DNA of 64,000 nucleotides from the NCBI GenBank assembly GCA_020055645.1, contig CM034546.1:109709375-109773374 (forward strand). The letters run 5' to 3'. This stretch comes from Tomocerus qinae. Taxonomy: Eukaryota; Arthropoda; Collembola; Entomobryomorpha; Tomoceridae. This document shows positions 36,098 to 49,900 of the stretch, in pieces; positions within the stretch are counted from its first letter, which is position 1, and each line of letters starts with the position of its first letter. Made by a program: the position numbers and the translations under genes. The notes under the pieces are model-generated. The model saw only the letters and a list, made by a program, of their open reading frames with translations. It ran no database searches and was not told the DNA's origin.

Positions 36098-39000
36098 CTG
36101 TAACAGACAAAACAAATAGAATCCTTTAGTTTTAATGCTTTTAATCACAAAACGAAGGAATAAAGAAAAAAACATTTATGCTGAGATATTATTCTTATGC
36201 ACCTTATCAAATGCTCAAATGAAATCTTACATAATTCATAACATGTCACCATTTTATTTTATTAATTCATCCTCCGGGTATGTGCTACCATGGACTTGCC
36301 GTATAAAACTATAATAGTTATTTAAGACTTTACACTACACATTCAAAACAACGAGGAGTACTAACTAAACAGTAATTAATGCTTCACATCCTCGGTCTGT
36401 ATAATTACGGCTATATCATATTATGCGGACATATATAGTAGTACCGCGTAATTGCATGAGAATTTGGGATGTACTTATACCGATATACACAAAAACATTA
36501 CATACGCATTTCTAAAGTGTATAACCTATACAGAGACTTCACATAATATCTATATAATCAAACTATAGATATATCTGTAAATCGTTGAAGATTGAATAAT
36601 TAGTCCATGCTATTTGTATCTATACAGATATGGTCTAAATATCAGTAGGTAAGCTTCTGGAAAGCTAGAATTTGAAGAGCATAAGGAAATGATGCGATGC
36701 TCTGTTTCTGTATCTGGGAATGACTAGAGCGAGTTGAGAGTGCTGAGTTCATTTGTGCAATAGTTGGTGCTACTGATAGTTGGCAGAGGAGAGTCTAGAG
36801 ACAGAGAAATGCGAGCTGCATATGAATGACGATGTAAATCAAAAGCACCCCCAACCAGGTGGCAATAATGACAATCAGAGACAGAATCACAATGCTAACC
36901 ATAGAATTTCAATTGAAAGGAGAGAATGAAACCACAGACTGACCACACGTCTCTAATCTATCTCATCCCGAAAGAGTTAGAGTAATACTAAATAAAAAGT
37001 GTTTAATCAACTCTCCGACGGAGTTATCAACACAAAACACACGAAGTGAAGTCTCAAGACTAACTATTTTTAAGTGCTAAATAATTGAAAATGTTCTTAC
37101 AACGAGCGGGTATCTGCCAAAGAAGCCACTGTAAAACGCAGGGTTGTATGCACAAAACATTGCGATACCGGGAAATAGTTGTAGGTATGATACTTAAGAA
37201 CACTGTAGAACAGAAGGAGAGTGAGATATTCACAGAAAGTGTACAGAAGAGAGGGTTGAAAAGTAGGATGAGGAGCACAACAAAGTAATCTTGTCACCTT
37301 ATGAGGTAAAGTGTTAGTTGAGATGGAGATGAATAAGTGTAGAGAGAGAGAGAGCAGTCAGATGAGATCAGTCAGCTTGAACTAAAGCGAGTTATTGTGG
37401 AAGTGTAAGTGTGCCTAGGGAAAGTGAGGCAAAGACAAGGAAGTCTCGTCAAATGTTTCCACTGTGCGGACTGATGGTGATCTGGATCGGGATCTTGATC
37501 ACGAAGTCGATTCGGAAAATCTGTCCTTTTTTCAGACCACTTTTTCCTGATTTTTTTTGCCACCCAATTTATATCCTCCCGGATTATGTGACCCCTTCTA
37601 TTCCTTCCATACATAGACAATAGAATGGTCTTGCTAAGCAGTGGGATGGTGATAGAAGCGTAACATTGCATTTGGAGAGAAGGAGGCGGCAAATGCATCA
37701 AGATTCTTTCTAGTTCTACATGAGGGAAAGAAGGTTTCCTCCAGTCTAATACTCAGATACTACCTTAGTAGACTAGTAGCAGTGACGCTTCTGAATCTTC
37801 CTAGTAGTATATATAATACAGTTCTACTACTCTAACTAGAGGATAGTTCCTAGTAATGTTCCTCATAGACTTTGGGAAAGTTGTTCTTTGTCTTCGTTGC
37901 TTTTGCCTTGCTGAGCTCGTCCTCCAGTTAGTTCTTCGGGAGGAAGACGAAGAAGATCCACAACTTGAACTTTCCTTCGTTCCTTTTCGAAATGTTCTCG
38001 CCATGCAAGCAGCCAGAGTCTAGTTGTGTACTTGTGCACTTGGTAGGAAGGAAGAAGGAGTGAAGTGAACGTAAGTAAAACAGTGCAATTGGAAGCAAGG
38101 TTGGGCCATTCGGCACATATGCTGCCAACCTTCCATGCTTCGCCAGCAACCCTAGTCTCTCATATTACTCCTCATCCCAACCCATCCCAAGTAAGTACTT
38201 TGTTATCTTTTTCCCTGTCTCCCGTAGTTGCTAGTTGTTATAACATGCAGGCAAAACTCATTCTGACTCTTATACCATATCCAAAACACTTCACTCCTTC
38301 TTCCTAGCCGAATTTTGGATTCCCATTCCAATCCCAAAACTAAAACCAAACTAAACTAGTCGACGAAACTCCAGTCTCAACAGTTAGAACACATTCGAGC
38401 TCTTCCTACCCGTTTAGAAATGTTTCGTCAACCAACTTCTTCTCATCTATCTATGATATCATACTACTATTGTACATTGTAGTACTACTCTACTATGTAT
38501 TTTAGTCTCTTCCTTACTAACTACGTCTACTACTTCACTACTAGTCACTAAAAGGCTAGCATTTCATTGCATTACAGATGAGCAGTCATATCTGTACACA
38601 GAGAAGAGCCTTCTGCTCAAACATCCCTTCTCCACATACATTACTATTGTACGAATACATTCTATGGATTCTCATTGCACAATTCTGCTTTAATCTAACA
38701 TAACAACAGAACAATATCCCAACCAAATCAAGTCACCTCCTCCTACATATAATACATAAGTCACAACAATACTCATAGAGACTCCAGTACATAAATATGT
38801 TACATTACAGAAACTATTAGTAAAGTTGACACAACTAGGGAGATAAAGAACACCAATATGAAATTGTAGTAATAACACGAATACCCGGGAATATTACAGA
38901 TTTCTAAGTAAAAGCCCACAGATCCACACAAATACAATTACATACATAGAAATGTGTACATTTCCATCTCTCCCATCCCAATAAACCAAATCCACATCCA

Positions 39001-42000
39001 CCTTGTTACTGCACAAGTAGGAATATTGAGGCATGGTGCAGGGAAATTGGGAAATTAAAGAAAAAATAAGACATTAGGGAGAGCAGACGGAGACAGAGAC
39101 ACTATTCTGCCGAATTCAATTCTATTCCCTTGTAAATGTGGCATGTTACACAGAGAGACTCTGCATCTACCCGTTAAATTAGTCGCACATTAAATTTTCA
39201 TGTGTGCTCGTATACTCCCAATTGAAATACAGGGAATACCTGAAGTCTAAGTGAGCGGAAATCGGAGGAATTCCAAACGGAACCAAGGGACACGAAAAGT
39301 GCGGTCGTCTGATTGTGACTAAAGTAACTGAACTCAAACTCACTGAGCCTGACTTTAGATATTCAGCTCAGGGTCAGAATCGAGGTGAATAAATCACACG
39401 TTATGATTCCTTCTCCTTCCTCTTCAAGAGTCAAAATGAAAAATTCATGAAATGGCCAAAAGACATAAAACACATTCCGAGTACCCAGAACCAATTCAAA
39501 TAGAAGACACAGAGAGAGAGACATAGAAGACAAATACACAAACGGGGCAAGTGACCAATATGTAAGTAGAACGACCACAACTATGTAAAGACAAAGCTCC
39601 CAAGGAAATGAATAGAGTCAATGTGCCATTCTAACCTGCCCTGCCTTTCCAATAAATATTTACGTTCAAAATAACTGGACTACAATAATAGTACTTCTCC
39701 AAAAGATTTGGATATTAGCCGAGAATCATAAAATCTAGTTACATACTATACACAATATAAAAATAAACCAATAAGTTCACTCACTCATGTCATACTCATG
39801 TCCTTAGTTCAATTATAATACCACTTTAAGCATACCATGCATGTGAGCATACATGCGACTTGTAGTAGTATGCAATAATAATGTAGGAATGTCCTTTCAA
39901 ATCAGCATCATTAATGAATTAATAGGGAATTAAACGTTGACAAGACAATCTAGTTCACTAGACTCCAAAAATGATGACTGGAGACCGCAAATTGAATGGA
40001 GAGCAAGGAAAAGACAACACCTGCTGTGACTCTCACAGGAAATCTATTCGCTGTACTGCATAATTATCTTGCCAATAAGCATTCCATGCACAGACATCAC
40101 TATTACATTGTCCAACTTAGCTATATCAGATGAAAGTCATATCTAACTTAAAATGTTAAAACTGGATGACGCTCAATTACTAGGGTTGGAGTTCAGAAAT
40201 GAACAACAATTCCGCGAAATAAGATTTAGCTAAGGGATATTGAATGTTTGAAAGCAGGTACCAATAAAACAGAGATAAAAGTTTTGCAGTATATTGGAAC
40301 CTGACACGTTTGGGAGAGACATACATGAAAATCTGTGCTTTTGGTTTATCCTCCCCACTACATTTCCCAAGGAAAGCAAAACAAATACATAAATATTTTG
40401 TATTTCTAGGACCTATGTGTATAGTGTATATTTTCACATGTGATTCATAAGCATACGAAGGTGGAGCGTGAGAGATACTACTACGTAAAACAGTTTTGTA
40501 GCACAATAAAATGATATTTAGCATCGGAAAGGCAAGATAGCCAAGTCGAGTTGACTTGGTAAAATGACAAATAGAAATGGCTATAGAAGTAAACAGACAT
40601 AAAATACGATGAACTTTCTGTTTAAACATTTTTAGACATATAGATGCATAAATGTCTCCGACTTTATAGGTGAAAGAGAAAATGCAAATACACAAATTGG
40701 TACACACATCCTAGAATAATGGTTTACAAAAGTAGAAGAAGATATTTATACGCAGACATAGATTAGGACTAAATTGGAAGCCTAGCCGCAGTTCGTATCG
40801 TAATAAGTGAAGTAGAGTAGAGGATAAGAAAACATATTTTCAGTTCTGTTGTCGAGTAGTTTACTTTACATAGTCTCGCTAAAGACTCCACTTTTTCTTG
40901 GTGTTTTGCTGCCCCGTTGCGAATGCGAGGAGCAAGCAGTTAAAAATTCATTAAACCAACAAACAGGAGATCTGGGATGTCGTTGTAGCAAGTTGTAGAA
41001 CAAGACAAGGCACCTACTCCGACTAGTAAACTCCAACAAAATTTCTTTCCTGTCTGATATATTATTTTATAGGATTCCCAGTTTGAAACAGTGACTATAC
41101 ATTGGAGTAGTAGTAAATGCTACGGTGTGTGGTGATGGTGGTGTTATCGTTATGTAGTGCACTACATACTAGACCTTGTAACATCAAACCAAACCAGAGC
41201 AATAGTAAACTGACTGTGACTGCACGAGTCAAAAGAAATATTGGCGAATACATAGAAAACTTAACATGTAAAATATTATGTAATGTATGTAGCTATGTTT
41301 TGCTCAACTCAAGCACGAGGTAAATGAGAAGGCGAGTAAATACAGTACACGACATTTCAGACATATACACAGAGTTGCAATAATGTTTAAGTTTTGTAGT
41401 AAAGTGAGCAGGGAGTTAAAGTGTGTGTTAGTAGCGGAGCGAGGAGTGTACGGAGTATTTACAGACAGAGTTAGTGCCCACTATGTAAAGGAAAGAATGG
41501 TGAAGTTAAGTCAAGTGAAGAGGAGAGTGGAAAAGAAGTTAGCGGGAGAGGAGAGAGTTTCCGTATGTCACCACACCATTTCGTCGTTTCCGACTCATCA
41601 TTATTTACCACTTTTTCTACATCAAAAGACAATCTCGACACTTTCAACTTCTTTGCAAAGCACAAGTTACTTATTCACTAAGCATTACTTTTCTTTTCTC
41701 CCCGACTATTCCTATAGTTGACTAAGTACTAGGGCTCAGTGTGTGTGTGCAGTAGAATTAGAGTGTGTACTTAGTACTTATGTATGTATAGGTGGCAATG
41801 TAAACTAAACTTGCCATATCCTAAAGATACATTTGCCTTATTGTTCCTAGGCGTATATAGACGAGGAGCTCATTCACATTCTCCGTTCAATTCACTCTTT
41901 CAACACAACTTATAAAGGAATCAGAAATGCAAGACTCCTTCCTTTTCCTACTCTGAATAACTAATGTCACAACTAATGTGTCTTTCATTGCCAATCCACT

Positions 42001-43421
42001 ATCCTATAACTTTTTATGCTTATGCTTTCTCTACCGGAGTAATGTGCTCTAGCCATCCCTTTCTCTCCTCAATTATTTCCACTTAGACTAATTTTTATGC
42101 TTTATGCTTTGATTTAAATTCCTATTTTAGAACATTGCTATGCAATCTTAAGTGAAATCAAGTAAGTCGAGTTAAAAGAGATTCTTATATACTAACTATG
42201 TTTCTGCCTCGACAAAATAAATACTGATATTAGCCCTGCACCACCAGATCGTTTTCTCTCTTATATTTCACTTCTTCCAAGATACACGTGTCACACAAGC
42301 CAACTATCCAAGAACAGAAAATAAATTCCTGCCAGAATTCTTCATTCTTACTGCATCTACATATCACGCAAAAAAACTGAATTACAACGAGTTGTAAGGT
42401 GAAGAAAGCTCTGGAATCCATTCTACATTCGTTTCCATTCTACATCCAGACTAGTCACACTGTAATACTTCATGAGCTATATAAATACTTATACACTATG
42501 TGACCTACGAAGATGGATATACAACAGCCTACTATAATATAAGTACTGAAGCGTTTTCTAAGAACGCTTCTGTAGGATTCATGCAAATGTGGCATATTTA
42601 TATTGGAATATAGCAGCAGGTACTAATATCCGTATATTTCTCGCTCGGAGGGAGTCTCCTATATATTTACTCTGTTTAATTTACAACGAGAAAACAATGA
42701 GTTTACTTTTCCACTCTTGTTCATCCCTAAGATTGTAGTATTTGCTCTTGGGAATTTTTTCCCTGGGAAAGTCAAATCCATTTTAACGGCTAGTACTTAA
42801 CAATGATCATACTTTATTCAAAGAACATTCAGCTCGAACAAAAACTTGCCAAAAATTCCTAATTCCGCTGTACTTCATTCATTCCGTCGAGAGAAGTTCA
42901 GAAAACTACTTGAGAGAGACAGTTGAGAGCCGAGCTAATTACTATTTAGTATGGTAATCACTCATTCAGAATTTATTTGTGGAAAAATAGCAGTAAATCC
43001 AGTGGAACATTCAAATTCACGTTGACAATGAACAACCGCTTTTATCAAAGACAACAGCAAATCCAATATAGCCTCCCTTTCCCCTAAATTACTCTCGAGA
43101 ATGAAAGAAAACATCAACAGAGAGATATTTAAGCACATTTACGAAATTACCCGCATAAATAAAAGGAGTCTATTGTCTTAAATGTCACCTTTTACCAACG
43201 AGACCTAAAACAAAGATTGGAATTGCCTTTTGCCTTTTGAATTGGTAACCCAATAAATATTAATCCCTTTCCCCATCCACCTACTTTAAATGAACTCTAA
43301 TAATAATTGCTCTAATTATGCATTCTTACAGTCTAGGGTTATTTCTAGTATACATTTGTAGACTAGACTAGTGTATACTTATTATATATGTGTACATAAT
43401 GCAGAGAGAAATAAAATTTAC
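36098..43421. other. Large E-protein intron or upstream region, no certain exon
   Basis: Some 7.3 kb, mostly AT-rich. Coding-like frames exist around 37372-37701 and 37801-38004 on the minus strand, with a purine-rich stretch and a GA run near 37341-37353, but none has a recognisable domain or a well-phased donor to the exon at 36097. These could be alternative 5' UTR exons of short isoforms. Confidence 0.3.
36795..36902 (-). CDS. Possible 35-residue transmembrane micropeptide
   Basis: ATG at 36902-36900, stop TAG at 36797-36795. It begins MVSIVILSLIVIIATWLGVL and continues LIYIVIHMQ, an almost unbroken hydrophobic segment long enough for one membrane helix. It lies in the intron between the candidate first exon and the SSYFM exon of the E-protein gene. 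The start context is ordinary (TTCT before ATG, G after). The plus strand over the same bases is also open (a polar frame rich in Asn and Gln), so chance is a real alternative. Confidence 0.2.
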   Translation of the reverse strand: MVSIVILSLIVIIATWLGVLLIYIVIHMQLAFLCL

Positions 43422-43964
43422 AGAATGAGATCTGGAGGCTCGTCTCCGTTGATGATTATGATTATTGTGGCGATGGTGTTGATGATGATGTTGCGGCTGT
43501 TGTTGTTGATGATGGTGATCATTTGTCGAACTAGAACACGAAGAAGGAGATAAAGTCATGGAATTAAAGCCATTGCTACTACTCGTCGTGCTGGACTCGC
43601 CTGACATTGGCATAGACATCGACGAAGTGGTAGTCACTGGCGAGATGAAATTTTGTTGTTGAAGTTGTTGTTGTTGGTGTTGCTGCCAATTATTCCGAAA
43701 TGGGCCATCATTAGATACACCAGGTCCACGAGAAGTGCTACTCCCAACTAAACCGAACTGACACTTTCTCTGTTCTTCACCAACTAAAACTCCTCCGCTA
43801 CTTTTCCCATTAGTCCCCGAACCAACAAAAATCTCAATCGAATTCATTGAACTATTCCCATTGGGAATACCATTCAATACACCATTGGGAGCCATCCACC
43901 TTCCATTTCCCCCCTCGATACACTCCTGTCCATTGTACACTCCAGATCCTACCCACTGATTCAT
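43422..43964 (-). CDS. Candidate 5' coding exon of the E-protein gene (His/Gln/Ser-rich)
   Basis: ATG at 43964-43962 is the first after an in-frame stop, in good context (AAA before ATG). The frame encodes about 181 residues: MNQWVGSGVYNGQECIEGGN, then Asn/Gly-rich, then a Gln block (WQQHQQQQLQQQNF), a Ser/Thr/Met block (TTTSSMSMPMSGESSTTSSS) and a His/Gln tail, ending RRRASRSHS at a GTAAAT donor in phase 0. That phase fits the TTT GGT start of the exon at 36097. Such composition is typical of transcription-factor activation regions and nothing else at hand could use it. I see no AD1 motif, so an unrelated gene or alternative promoter remains possible. Confidence 0.45.
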
Positions 43965-46900
43965 TTTCACCACCGGATGTCACAACACACTCTCCAACTA
44001 TAAGAATCCGTACAGTAATTTCTCATCAAATGTTCTTCGAATGCACTAATGACTGGAAATAACTTCTTATTGTTACTTGGGATTGATTTTATTACTTTCG
44101 CCACTCTTCCTGTAGTTCAAAGGTCGATTTATTCATTACCTACCCAACAATATTGTAAAGCTTCACAAATTGGAAGTAGACTCACGTACTTGGCTCACAA
44201 CACATTATTACTATCGATGAAAAAATGTGCTGTAATACATAAGTAATTCTAATAGTACTACTTCAACTCTGCAAATTGTATAAATAGCATTGTTTTGTTA
44301 TTGGCTGTCCAAACGGGGAAAATGATGATTACAGGTTGATTGACACTTCAATATTGACTATTCTGCTCGTATGCAAACTCAAACTCGTGTAAAGAGTGTT
44401 TACTAGACTTATATATTATTTCGGGTTTCTTGTTTGACTAAGAGTGCTTTACTGCACACTGTATTTACTATTAAGTGCTACGTACAAGCCAACATTCAAA
44501 ATTAATGTGAAATTAAAGTAATTTGTGTCTTGTGTACACAGACACTAAATTGGCACGCAGCCACAAAGAGTTGTTATAAGTATACACGCTGTATATACAC
44601 CCTGTGTTGTCTTTTCACGATGAGTCTATGCTAAGCAAACAAAATAAGATTTCAGTCCACTCCACTCAACACTACTTCACACAGGAGAGGAAAAAGCTCT
44701 CTACCGAATCCCTAAGTTGAGATAGGTGACTCCACAGGCGAACTCAAAGAGGATCCGCATCCAAATCCACGTGAAAATGAACAGATAGTTGATAGAGACG
44801 GGGAAACACTTTGTTCTTCCCTCAATCAACTCACGCCAATTTCCTATCTCTATACTTGTCGACAGTAATCCAGGAAATTCCTGCTTATTGCATTAATGGA
44901 TCTTTATCCTGACTCCGTTGACTTTGACTTTTCACTATTTCTTGCTCTTTTTGTCTCTGCCACTGAATGTAATAGCATGGGAATGAGTCTCCTTCAGTTT
45001 TGATATGTAGGTAAAACACAAAGAGATAAGATAGTTACAGTCGATCCTTTTCTTTCCACAATCATTCACAGCCAAGTTGCTAATAGCATTTATCTCCTGT
45101 TCGTAATAAGTCTACGCAATGCGATTCACGATAAGGATGTAAAAACACTGAGTCAACTGATATCGTAGTCCATTCACAAACAATAAGCAATAATTCTTTA
45201 CACTGCACCAGAGACTAGACTTTGTTTAATTTGCCGTTTTGAGATTAGTTAGGAACAAGTGAATAATAAGTTAAGGTAGATGTAGATGATGATTTAACTG
45301 GAGGAGCAAGAGGAGCTCATGTTCAGTCAGCTCAAGATTTTAATGAATGAACGCACGGAGCAGCGTGAGGAAACAGATATATAATGGCAGATGTAATGTA
45401 CGCTATATACGACATGTACAACAGATACACTACACACAGCGTCTGTACGAGTGTGTACGAGTATGTATCTTGAACAAATAGTTATAGCCGTGTACGAAGG
45501 TGTAACTTAAGTAATGCAATAGAATGCAATTCTGGCTCGAAGGAAAGGAATCCAAAGCAAAAGTCTACTAAATGAAATGAAATGAACCGACGACTGACTG
45601 TTAGTTAATTCATGTGAACTTGTACGAGAACATGGAAACATTTGCATTTCACATTTGCATTAGCATGAGCATTTGCATATCCAGGCCATCCCCTGCCCAA
45701 CCTGTTCTCTCACTTGACTTGACTTCAGAGAGTTTACTTCTTTAGTCAGGAACACCACGACGTTATACAGAACAGCATGCCATTCATAGCTAATATTACT
45801 TTACTTTACTCCTTATCTGAGAGTGCTTAAGGTAGTAACTTATTAGTTAGTCATGTTCTTCACTATACACTCAGCCTCCGCATCTCTAAGCCTATCTTTT
45901 TTATCTGTTTGTGATATACTATGCTGCAGTAGTGGGCTATTGTTCTGTGTACATAGTATGGACAGCAGTATTTATATTCACATTTGATATTCCTCGATGC
46001 AAATTTGTTCGTATAGGGAGAGAGTGTATCTTTGTCTGTTAGTACAGCGCAGGTAGTAGTAAGTTGAAATAAATCTGTTACGTTACGTTGATTATAGTCT
46101 ATTGACTACAGTTTATAGTTTATATGAGTATTTAACCACTCTGTTTAATAAATATTTACTTCGTTTTTGAGACGAGGAGGTAGGAGAGCAACAGTAGAAT
46201 TTTCTTCTGAATCAGATACATATACTCTGACGGACTAATTGTAAGCGTTCTCTATCAAGTTGTTCTTCTTATAACAACTCTAACTAGTCTGACTTACAAA
46301 CTGAATTCTCAACTTTGCACAAACGAGCTCTCTACGTAACTTTAACATCATTCAGACTCGAACTGCGCTTCAGAACTTTTCAGACCAGACCTGGGTGAGT
46401 CTCTTTTCTGCTCTTCATTCTTTACTTCTCACACGACACTTTATGTAGATATCCACAACAAACATATTTACTGTACTTGTACAATGTTGGGGAAAAACAA
46501 GGAACTTTTCCACTCTTGCTATGCTTTATACTGTAGGGCAGAGTCAAGACAATGTCTTCCTTAGGTACCTCAATCCTTTCCTCAGTGATCTAATGAATTT
46601 TTCTTCTTAATTCCTCTCAGACTTTGACTCACTTAGACTCTCTATCTCTCTCCGAAGTTGAGTTATAATCTGTACACGCAATTTTAATTGATTGAGCTTT
46701 AACTTGAATCAAACACCCTCGCGCACTAGATAATTTCTTGTGTCTTGTCTTGTCTTCGACTTGATTAGAACTTTCTTTGCCTTCACACTGACTGGTTAGT
46801 TTGCAATGGCATGAGCACAACAACAGAGTACATGTCAAGAAGAGAGCCAAGCCTTCAATCTACTCTTCTGTACTAGAGCAACTATTTAGGTACACTAACT

Positions 46901-49900
46901 AACAAACTTAGGTACCTATGCTTTAATATACTATTTACCACACACACATACGTACGACCTGCACCAAAGTATACATGTGTATGTCTCAAACTCCACTCCC
47001 AATTCCCTATTCACTAATGTTCAAACCAATGCAAGTAGAAAATCCAAGTCAAGTGTACTGTGTCTCTATCCAAGTGCCATGCTTTTATTCTTACTGCGGA
47101 GTACTCTAAAGAGTAAGAAAACGCAGGGAGACGAAGGGAAGGCAGGGCACTGCAAGAAGCAAGAACCTAACAGGTAGACAATAATTTTAGCTCGAGGTAC
47201 TGAAAGGCAACAGTCTGTCTGGTAGAACCAAAGTGGGATTCCTTAGATTTTCCCTACAGCAAAGTAACTACAGGACAGGTAATAAGTAGTAGAGATATTT
47301 TCAAGACTACATTCTTATAACTTCACCTTTTCAAACTGTTAGTTAATAATATTTCGATTTTCAACTTATTGTACTGCAGCAGTCACTCTATCTGAAAAAC
47401 AACAATCAACTCTGACAGATACATAGACACAATACCTTTATGACCAACTACTACTACATCAAATAACTAAGGGATGCTGTGGGAACATATTTTACTATAT
47501 ACTATTATATAAATATATATCAAGTGTAAAGGTTACTGGTAGGTGGTAGCCTGGGATGCTTAACATGCCCAGGCTTCGTAGTCATGCTCATGCTTGCTTC
47601 AATTTTACGATCTTCATTTCACTACTACCACTTACAAATGCAAAGTAACTTGAGAATAGCAGATAGAAAAAGTTATAGCGCATAGGTACGAAAGTATTAG
47701 TAATAAGAATATAAACCAGGAACGAGCCGAGTAGTAGTAGGTCCCTTTTTCACTGACGCTCCCTTAAAGTGTGAAAATAATGCACAACAACCACTAGAAA
47801 ATGTAAAATAAACTACCACCAAAGGCTATTTTTCTATTCTATTCATATACAATTCAATAGTGAGCTTTTCTCTTCCAGTTGCTATATACGCCCACTAGTG
47901 CTAGAATGACCCTTGACAAATACAATATCTACTCTGTACTCTCTGGACCATTATTATGTTCACAACGCACGTATAGTTATACTACTACTCAATAATATTC
48001 AAGTAAATGAATGCCCGTAAATGTTATGTTAGGATTTTACTCGTTTCCAACTCCAACTCTGCCAAGTCGCAAACATTTTGATACTTAATGTAATATCGAG
48101 TGAAAAAATCTATTAGCCACCTCGTAAAAATGCTCAGTTTCATGTTCCTTGGTCTATTTCACAGTTTTTTTTGTCGAAATGAACTGAACTTACGAACTGA
48201 CTACTATAAGAGCCTAGAAGCAACATTATAAAAAATCTGTTTCTTCTTTCACAAATGTTTGGCTATTCACCTAAAAATTAGCCACATACGTAGCCTGCAC
48301 ATAGTTACGACTAGCTAACGAACTAAACCATCTAAAAAGAGCCCAGGCAAGCTAAACCGCAAGTACCCTTATGTACAACTACACCAGACTACAAAACTAC
48401 ACTGCAGCAACTACAAAGAAGGATAATGAGCAATATCTGTGCTGTTGAACACTTATTATACCTTTACTACTCTCCACCAGACAACTTACACACTGCACAC
48501 AAAACAGATAAATTATAGCAGATCTAAGTAAATGTCTAAATTTTTTATTGCTTCTAAAACTTATATGTACCATAGACATTCTATACCTATATACCTCTTA
48601 TGTCTCATCTCATCTATGAAAATCTTAAACTGCAGTTTAAATTCAGTTGATAGTGACGTTGGGTGACATGACAGACAGCGTTAAGTAAACTTTAAGGTAA
48701 CCCTTCTTAACTACATTTAAACTACTTTGCATAGAGCAATGGATAAACCAAAGGAAACCCTCGTCGAGATCTCTCTTAAATTATGGACTAGCTGAATTTG
48801 AAAACAGCACGGATATCTGCATTAAGCAAGTTATACGATATACATCCATAATACGTAGAGCCAACAAGTTCTCAGCAGCTTAAAGACTCTTAACAACCAT
48901 TCAACATCCAACGAGCATATTTACATAGAGACATAGACATAGTTACCTTGACTCAGGTGACCCGCCATCATGAAACCGCTATAAATTCTCCCGACCGACA
49001 TGACATACAGCTACAGAACACACATAAAGGCCCACGCTCGAGACTTATACCTATAGGCTACCACACTACTCTACCAAAACCACCATACATAGTCAGGGGG
49101 ATATATCCTAGGAGTGCGTGTCGTGTCGGAGGAGAGTTCGTTGAGGGAAATGAATATACACGCTTTTTACATCACTATACCATATCATGTCACCACAACA
49201 GAAGAATAAACATAAAATTTAAAGCTGGAGACCTAACTAAGCTACTAGCTACAATTACACTCCCCAAATATCTTGTAGGTATAAGTCAGCGAACGAGATC
49301 TTTTAGTTACAAATCGTTTGCTAACCGCAGCTACGATATTATCTCTACAATAAGGCTGATGAATTCATTTGGGAAAATAAATGTGGATCTCCATACCACA
49401 CCACCTACTCGTTTAAGATTTATACGAACCACTATCTTATATAGATTCTTTTAGTACACATTCAAAATGTATACCCAACCTTAATGTGTAGTTACTTGGT
49501 CCATGCTTGTGCAAATTACTGAATGTACAATACAGACGTGCCTGTACATGACTAAAACTCCAATTTCTAATTCAAACTGGACAGATTAATGTAGACATTT
49601 CTCTCCAGCTCGCACATTAATTGAATACATAAAAACAACTACAAAAAGAATACTTTTCTCAATTCTTTTTTCATTAGCAACAGATAGTATTAGCCGAATT
49701 AGGGTAGACTCAATTTCTACGATGCTGAGCTGACTCCATCCTAAATATAACCTGTCTCCCTTATCATCCCTACTACTAAATCTAATAGCAGACTAATCTA
49801 ATTTACTCCATTTGTCGTTTTACACAGAAATAATGGAGATTACCAATGAAGTGAGAAGGAGCCTATGATAATACACTCGTCCCTCTAATAACTAAGTAAC

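Noticed and set aside
37372..37701. 109-codon minus-strand frame as E-protein first exon
   Set aside because: The segment with RDQDPDPDHHQSAQW looks coding-like, but no donor joins it in phase to 36097 and no E-protein motif is present.
40180..40707. 175-codon minus-strand open frame
   Set aside because: Rich in Cys, Ile, Tyr and Phe as expected from AT-rich non-coding DNA; no domain or partner exon.
48948..49454. 168-codon plus-strand open frame
   Set aside because: Starts at TTG, has no recognisable domain, and its composition matches chance translation of AT-rich DNA; no splice context supports it.
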